This document shows, one piece after another, positions 31,944 through 35,547 of a DNA stretch of 35,547 nucleotides. The notes beneath the pieces are model-generated. The model searched no databases, was not told where the DNA came from, and saw nothing but the letters and a program-made list of their open reading frames with translations. The first letter of the stretch is position 1; each line of letters begins with the position of its first letter. A program made the translations under genes and the position numbers. This stretch comes from Candidatus Binatia bacterium. Lineage in GTDB: Bacteria; Desulfobacterota; Binatia; UBA9968. The stretch is from the NCBI GenBank assembly GCA_036504975.1, contig DASXUF010000029.1, positions 1-35,547 on the forward strand, in the 5' to 3' direction.

Positions 31944-32660
31944 TCAGCCCAGTATTTCCGGCTCCGGTATCCGAATCTTGGCTATCAGTGGAATATGGTC
32001 CGAGGCAACGCGCGTGAGCGGCGTGCGGAAGCACGACACGTCGATGAGAGCCGACGGCGGAGAGACCCAGATGCGATCCAGGCCGAAAAGGGGAAACGGA
32101 GCGGGAAAAGTTTTCATCAGCTTGTTTTTTCCGAAGCGCGCCTCCAACCAGCGCAGCGGCCGGCCGAACGGCAGCCATTCGTTGATGTCGCTTAAGAGTA
32201 TGACCATGCGCGTGCGCTCGACGGACAACGCGTCCAAAAGCCGCGCTACCTGGAATCTCCGCTCCGACGGCCGGAGTCCCAGATGCGTTACGACGACGCG
32301 CACGGCTTTGCCGCCGATTTCGAGATCCGCGTCGATCGCGCCGCGCGGCTCCCGTCCGGGCATAGTGAGATCGAGCCGTTCGACGTTGAGAATCTTGAAC
32401 TTCGTGAGCAGAACATTGCCGTACTCGCCGCTCCTCCGCATCAAGAATCTGCCCGGCACCGCCTGCAGGCCGCAGCACGAAGCGAGATAGTTCATTTGGT
32501 GCGATTCGACCCTGCCGTCGGATTCGGAATGCACTTCCTGCAGGCCGACGATGTCGGCGCGGCTCTCTTTGATAACGTCGGCGATGCGGCACGGGTCGCG
32601 GCGCCGGTCCCATCCGACGCATTCGTGAATGTTGTAGGAGAGCGCAGAGAAGAGCGGCAT
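31944..32660 (-). CDS. Endonuclease/exonuclease/phosphatase (EEP) family protein
   Basis: The 238-residue protein has the EEP motifs: Asn10 and His12 (LSYNIHEC), Glu42 (LQEVHSES), THLGLRPSERRFQ, DINEW, LDRIWVS and the terminal SDHIPL. These are Mg-dependent phosphodiesterases or phosphatases acting on DNA, RNA or phospholipid-linked substrates. There is no signal peptide. It is 15 bases downstream of the phospholipase D-VTT gene, and EEP-phospholipase D neighbours suggest a lipid-phosphodiester role, although this is inference. Its 3' end abuts the truncated HMGL-like gene. Confidence 0.87.
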   Translation of the reverse strand: MPLFSALSYNIHECVGWDRRRDPCRIADVIKESRADIVGLQEVHSESDGRVESHQMNYLASCCGLQAVPGRFLMRRSGEYGNVLLTKFKILNVERLDLTMPGREPRGAIDADLEIGGKAVRVVVTHLGLRPSERRFQVARLLDALSVERTRMVILLSDINEWLPFGRPLRWLEARFGKNKLMKTFPAPFPLFGLDRIWVSPPSALIDVSCFRTPLTRVASDHIPLIAKIRIPEPEILG

Positions 32661-32675
32661 AGTTCGGCGCGCAGG

Positions 32676-34823
32676 CTATCGGGAGTTGTCCGCTGCCGTT
32701 GGTTTGTGAGTCTCCGTATTCCCGGTATTTTGTTCGTTGCCCAGCCAGCGGCGAAACCACGCGGCGCCCACCAACATGATCGTCAATATCGCCGCCAGAA
32801 TGGAGAGAGTGACCGCGCTGGGACGACGGATCATCTCTTCAAGCTGGCTTCCCAGGAAGGTGATCGCGATGACTCCGGGACTCATGCCGATCAATGTCCC
32901 CAAAACGAAATCGCGAAACGGCACGTGGACGGCGCCCGCGGCCAGATTCACGACCGAATAAGGAGCGACCGGAATCATTCGAATGGCGACGACCGCAAGC
33001 ACGCCGTGTTTCGAGATCAATCGATGGAGCCGGTGCCAGCGCCGTCCGGTAAAACGCGCCACGGTGTCTCTCCCGAGACGGTAGCCGATTGCGTAGATTA
33101 AAATGGCGCTGAGAACACAGCCGAGCAGCGAATAGATCAAGGCCGTCCATGGTCCGAAAGCGAACGCGGTGGCGGCGATCAGGATCGTCACCGGAAACAC
33201 GGCCAAACCGCCGAGCAGATAAACGCCCAAAACAAGTAATGGCTCGGCGTGGTTTTCCTCGAGCGACGCCTCCCATGCCGCGATCGTATCAATGTCGAGC
33301 CATTCTCCCAGAGGGGTCCAGCGCCAGGCCGCCGCAAGAACGAACAGGATGACCAAAGTAACCGCGCCGCGAAGCATAGCGCCGCCGGTAAACCGGCGTT
33401 GCTCCGGCGGGACTAGTTCTTTAACGACCACATCGGGCGCGATGGGCGCTTCCGGGTCGATCACGGCGGAATCGGGGATCATCTGATCCAGCAAGTCCGG
33501 AACCGCGCCATTCAGAGATTGCAAGCTGCGCTTTTTGTTGCCGCGCAGGCGGTCGATCGCGGCGATGAGCGAGCTTGTCTCCGTCACGGCCGCGTTCAGC
33601 TTTTCCAGCGGCACGTCCAGATGCTCGGCTATGAGAGAGCTGCGAAAGCGGGCGATGCGCTTTTCGACTTCTGGGCGCCCGTCCGCTTCGAACGCGAGAT
33701 CGCATTCCGTGTCGAGTCCCATGGAACGATTGGCGAGATTCGCCGAACCGACACGTACCAGACGGTCGTCCACGACCAGAAGCTTTGAATGAACCGACAT
33801 GCAGCGTTTGTCCAGGCCGTCTATAAAAGGGCAATAGACGCGGAGCCGATGATGCCGGTCCGCCTCGCGCAACCGCTTCAACAAGCGCGCGCGGAGAACG
33901 TCCATGATCGCCGCTTCGAGCCAGCCCTCGCTGTTTTTCGAGATGACCAGCACGACCTCCGGACCGTCCGCTTCGCGCAGCCGATTCACGAGCGCGTCGC
34001 CGACGACCGCCGAGCTGAGATACTGATTTTCGCAGTAAATCGAGCGCCGCGCCGATGCGATGGCGTCTTTGAGCAGCGCCTCTATCTCGCGTACCTCCTT
34101 TTTTTCCCCGTATGCCGGCTCGGTGCGGGCGATGGCGATATCGACGTCGGTGACGTCGGGCGTGAGCGAAGGCGGCCAGGGATCCGAGGACGTCCTTGGG
34201 GCCTGAAGGCGTTCGCCGGTCGCGCGCCGCCAGCGGTCTCGGACGAGACTTCCTAACGCTGCGGCGGCGTTGCCGTCCACGGCGATCTGAACGTCGTGAT
34301 GCGGCGGCAGCATGTTCCCATTGAGGTCGGTTCTTCGGGAATCTTTGCACGGATGCTTCGGAGTATCCCATCGTCCCTTGGACAGGTCGAGCCCACCTAC
34401 GAAAGCTATGGCATCGTCGACGACGACGATCTTTGAATGGTGTGAAGCGCCCAATGGATGGTTGGCATCCAGGTAAAAATGGATGCGCGGATGGAACGTG
34501 GGAACCGGCTCGCGGTCGAGCGTGTAAAGCGCGGGAGCGCTCCAAATAAGAATGTGGATCTGCAGATCGCGACGCCGTTCGACGAGAGCGTTAAGAAAGC
34601 TTCTAAGGTCCTGGGAGGCAGCGGTCGGATTTTCGGCTGACGGCGTGAGGCGGACGCGGCTGTCGAAGTCCCATCCTAAAATGAGAATGGATTTCTCCGC
34701 CCGCGCGAAAACCTCGGCCACGGCGGAAAAATAGGCAGCGCCGTCGATCAGCAACTTGACGCGCGCGGCGGGCGCAACTTTCCAACAATTTTTTCCGTCC
34801 TGCAAAATACGCGGCGAAACCAT
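32676..34823 (-). CDS. Phospholipase D / VTT (DedA, SNARE-associated) fusion protein
   Basis: The 715-residue protein has two HxKxxxxD motifs typical of phospholipase D: HHSKIVVVDDAIAFVGGLDL (about residues 127-146) and VHSKLLVVDDRLVRVGSANL (about 342-361), each followed by the G.(N/L)L strand. From residue ~530 to 700 comes a multi-helix membrane domain with PVTILIAATAFAFGPWTALI, IGYRLGRDTVARFTGRRWH and RMIPVAPYSVVNLAAGAVHV, matching VTT/DedA. Such fusions probably make or remodel cardiolipin-type phospholipids at the inner membrane. I start at ATG 34823; a GTG at 34856 is possible and neither has a ribosome site. It precedes the EEP gene by 15 bases. Confidence 0.88.
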   Translation of the reverse strand: MVSPRILQDGKNCWKVAPAARVKLLIDGAAYFSAVAEVFARAEKSILILGWDFDSRVRLTPSAENPTAASQDLRSFLNALVERRRDLQIHILIWSAPALYTLDREPVPTFHPRIHFYLDANHPLGASHHSKIVVVDDAIAFVGGLDLSKGRWDTPKHPCKDSRRTDLNGNMLPPHHDVQIAVDGNAAAALGSLVRDRWRRATGERLQAPRTSSDPWPPSLTPDVTDVDIAIARTEPAYGEKKEVREIEALLKDAIASARRSIYCENQYLSSAVVGDALVNRLREADGPEVVLVISKNSEGWLEAAIMDVLRARLLKRLREADRHHRLRVYCPFIDGLDKRCMSVHSKLLVVDDRLVRVGSANLANRSMGLDTECDLAFEADGRPEVEKRIARFRSSLIAEHLDVPLEKLNAAVTETSSLIAAIDRLRGNKKRSLQSLNGAVPDLLDQMIPDSAVIDPEAPIAPDVVVKELVPPEQRRFTGGAMLRGAVTLVILFVLAAAWRWTPLGEWLDIDTIAAWEASLEENHAEPLLVLGVYLLGGLAVFPVTILIAATAFAFGPWTALIYSLLGCVLSAILIYAIGYRLGRDTVARFTGRRWHRLHRLISKHGVLAVVAIRMIPVAPYSVVNLAAGAVHVPFRDFVLGTLIGMSPGVIAITFLGSQLEEMIRRPSAVTLSILAAILTIMLVGAAWFRRWLGNEQNTGNTETHKPTAADNSR

Positions 34824-34879
34824 TGCATAAAGTTTACCAGACGTAGGGAAAACCACCAGTTAGGTTAAGACCCGATACA

Positions 34880-34897
34880 TTCCGTGACATGACGGAA
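34880..34897. promoter_or_regulatory. Short perfect inverted repeat in the divergent promoter region
   Basis: TTCCGT (34880-34885) and ACGGAA (34892-34897) flank a six-base spacer GACATG. The site lies 57 bases upstream of the phospholipase D gene and about 125 bases upstream of the small exported-protein gene, a good position for a dimeric repressor. No known operator is recognised. Confidence 0.3.
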
Positions 34898-35021
34898 AAT
34901 CTACCTGTTCAACGCATGTCCTGGGAAAAAATTACGTGGTTTAACCGGCAAGAACCCGAAAAAAGCTTGCGGCACCGGCGCTGGCATCGCAATTGCTCAT
35001 TTCGCTAGTGGGGGACTTTTT

Positions 35022-35315
35022 ATGAAATTATGGTCTAACATTCTGGCGTTTTTGGTCTTGCCCCTGGCGGTTGCAGTGATGGCCCAAGACAAGGAACAAG
35101 AATCGGAAGGTTTAGAGCAGAATGAGCGGCTCGAGTTTCGGCGCGACAGTCGTTCCGAGGGGCAGCGATACAGCTTCGAGGATTACATCCAGGACCTCAC
35201 GGCGGCGGCGCGGAACGACGAGCCGCAGCCGGATAATCCAGTGTCCCAGTTGGACTCCAAAGAACAGCGGCAGGAATACAAACCGCTGAATCCGATGACG
35301 ATATTGAGGTGGTAG
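35022..35315 (+). CDS. Small exported protein, 97 residues, unrecognised
   Basis: GGGGGA precedes ATG 35022 by about 6 bases. A Sec signal peptide (MKLWSNILAFLVLPLAVAVMAQ) is followed by a hydrophilic, E/Q/R/D-rich mature region (DKEQESEGLEQNERLEFRRD, YSFEDYIQDLTAAARNDEPQ) of low complexity, with no cysteines. It is likely periplasmic or secreted and partly disordered. I recognise no family. It sits next to a tRNA pair with a 12-base inverted repeat between them. Confidence 0.68.
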   Translation: MKLWSNILAFLVLPLAVAVMAQDKEQESEGLEQNERLEFRRDSRSEGQRYSFEDYIQDLTAAARNDEPQPDNPVSQLDSKEQRQEYKPLNPMTILRW

Positions 35316-35329
35316 GTAACGTGACTCGC

Positions 35330-35410
35330 ACCATTCGACTCCGAGCAGATCGCTAATGATGATGGCCTGCCATGAGCGAGCGGCGTTTTCGCCGGGAAGT
35401 CGAATGGTGG
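35330..35410. repeat. 12-bp inverted repeat overlapping the tRNA-Glu 3' end
   Basis: CACCATTCGACT (35330-35341) is perfectly complementary to AGTCGAATGGTG (35399-35410), and the right arm includes the CCA end of the tRNA-Glu gene. Inside lies GGCG-TTTT-CGCC near 35383-35394, a short hairpin just downstream of the tRNA on its own strand. It may be part of tRNA termination, or a trace of an element that targeted the tRNA 3' end. I see no integrase nearby. Confidence 0.55.
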
Positions 35411-35479
35411 TCCCAACGGGAATCGAACCCGTGTTACCGACGTGAGAGGCCGGTGTCCTAACCGCTAGACGATGGGACC
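35405..35479 (-). tRNA. tRNA-Glu (anticodon CUC)
   Basis: The minus strand reads GGTCCCA acceptor, D-arm with AGCGGTTAGGA, anticodon stem CCGGC/GTCGG with loop CTCTCAC (anticodon CUC), T-arm with GGTTCGAATCC, acceptor TGGGACC, discriminator A and an encoded CCA. All stems pair. It lies one base after the tRNA-Gln gene, so the two are processed from one transcript. Confidence 0.93.
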
Positions 35480-35480
35480 G

Positions 35481-35547
35481 TGGCTGAGGAGGTAGGACTC
35501 GAACCTACAATCGCCTGATCCAGAGTCAGGTGGCTTACCAATTAGCC
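35481..35547 (-). tRNA. tRNA-Gln (anticodon CUG), 5' end outside the window
   Basis: The minus strand shows the D-arm (GGCTAATTGGTAAGCC), anticodon stem CCTGA/TCAGG with loop CTCTGGA (anticodon CUG), T-arm GTAGGTTCGAGTCCTAC, acceptor 3' strand CTCCTCA, discriminator G and CCA. Only about the first nine bases (5' acceptor strand) are missing beyond the window edge. Confidence 0.9.

Noticed and set aside
31936-32760. 274-codon minus-strand frame around the EEP gene
   Set aside because: Shifted shadow of the EEP and phospholipase D genes; arginine- and histidine-rich with no domain.
34860-35021. Riboswitch upstream of the small exported protein
   Set aside because: The leader has some GC-rich pairing, but no conserved core of a known riboswitch class could be matched by eye.

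Overview
This window comes from a GC-rich, uncultured-type bacterial genome, probably from soil or subsurface. It combines stand-alone substrate-binding proteins of the Bug, NMT1 and Pht5 types, an LLM flavin monooxygenase, a secreted kelch propeller, a CmcJ-like oxidoreductase and a lone xanthine-dehydrogenase-type molybdenum subunit. By general knowledge this mix recalls Binatota/Deltaproteobacteria-like or Rokubacteria-like lineages, but no marker gene here fixes the taxonomy. There is no phage, complete IS element, plasmid origin or CRISPR array. Most genes have good Shine-Dalgarno sequences and form short operons.

Layout. 1-4.2 kb: a thiamine-diphosphate enzyme with a twin-arginine signal (runs off the left edge), a divergent YVTN beta-propeller, and a convergent LLM oxidoreductase separated by a 15-bp-arm hairpin. 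4.4-5.85 kb: an ElaB/YqjD-YqjE-like membrane stress cassette (CsbD/DUF883 fusion, holin-like protein, coiled-coil membrane protein, 36-aa membrane miniprotein). 9.1-5.9 kb (minus): an operon for a kelch protein, a GlcG/HbpS-like protein, a Bug-type binding protein and a carboxymuconolactone-decarboxylase-like protein. 15.2-9.3 kb (minus): ECF sigma factor, small membrane anti-sigma candidate and Spy/CpxP-like protein, then a clear intrinsic terminator, then macA-macB-nodT efflux genes. 15.6-16.35 kb: a small membrane ORF and a frameshifted remnant of an S9 peptidase. 16.4-21.7 kb: O-methyltransferase, divergent TPR lipoprotein, a translationally coupled ATP-grasp ligase/M20 peptidase pair, and small exported or hypothetical proteins. 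24.3-21.8 kb (minus): Pht5-like binding protein plus amidase.

24.4-27.4 kb is the most plastic part: a decayed DUF2283-like gene, a partial copy of the neighbouring HEAT-repeat gene (44 identical bases), an orphan AbrB-type antitoxin, a DUF4258-type toxin/antitoxin pair and the intact HEAT gene. The two HEAT-gene copies bracket the toxin-antitoxin cassette. 27.5-32 kb: a REP-like palindrome pair, a CmcJ-like gene, a molybdenum hydroxylase large subunit, an ABC substrate-binding protein split by a frameshift at a six-A run, and the first ~45 codons of an HMGL/carboxylase-type gene cut off at the tail of the next gene. 32-34.8 kb (minus): a phospholipase D-VTT (DedA) fusion followed by an EEP nuclease/phosphatase, an arrangement suggesting phospholipid metabolism. 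35-35.5 kb: a small exported protein and two tRNA genes (Glu-CUC and a partial Gln-CUG) one base apart.

The most promising candidates for undescribed biology are the ATP-grasp/M20 pair, the exported ThDP enzyme, the sigma/anti-sigma/Spy unit beside an efflux pump with a terminator between them, and the HEAT-fragment-bracketed toxin-antitoxin island. All functions are inferred from sequence motifs only; no database search was run.
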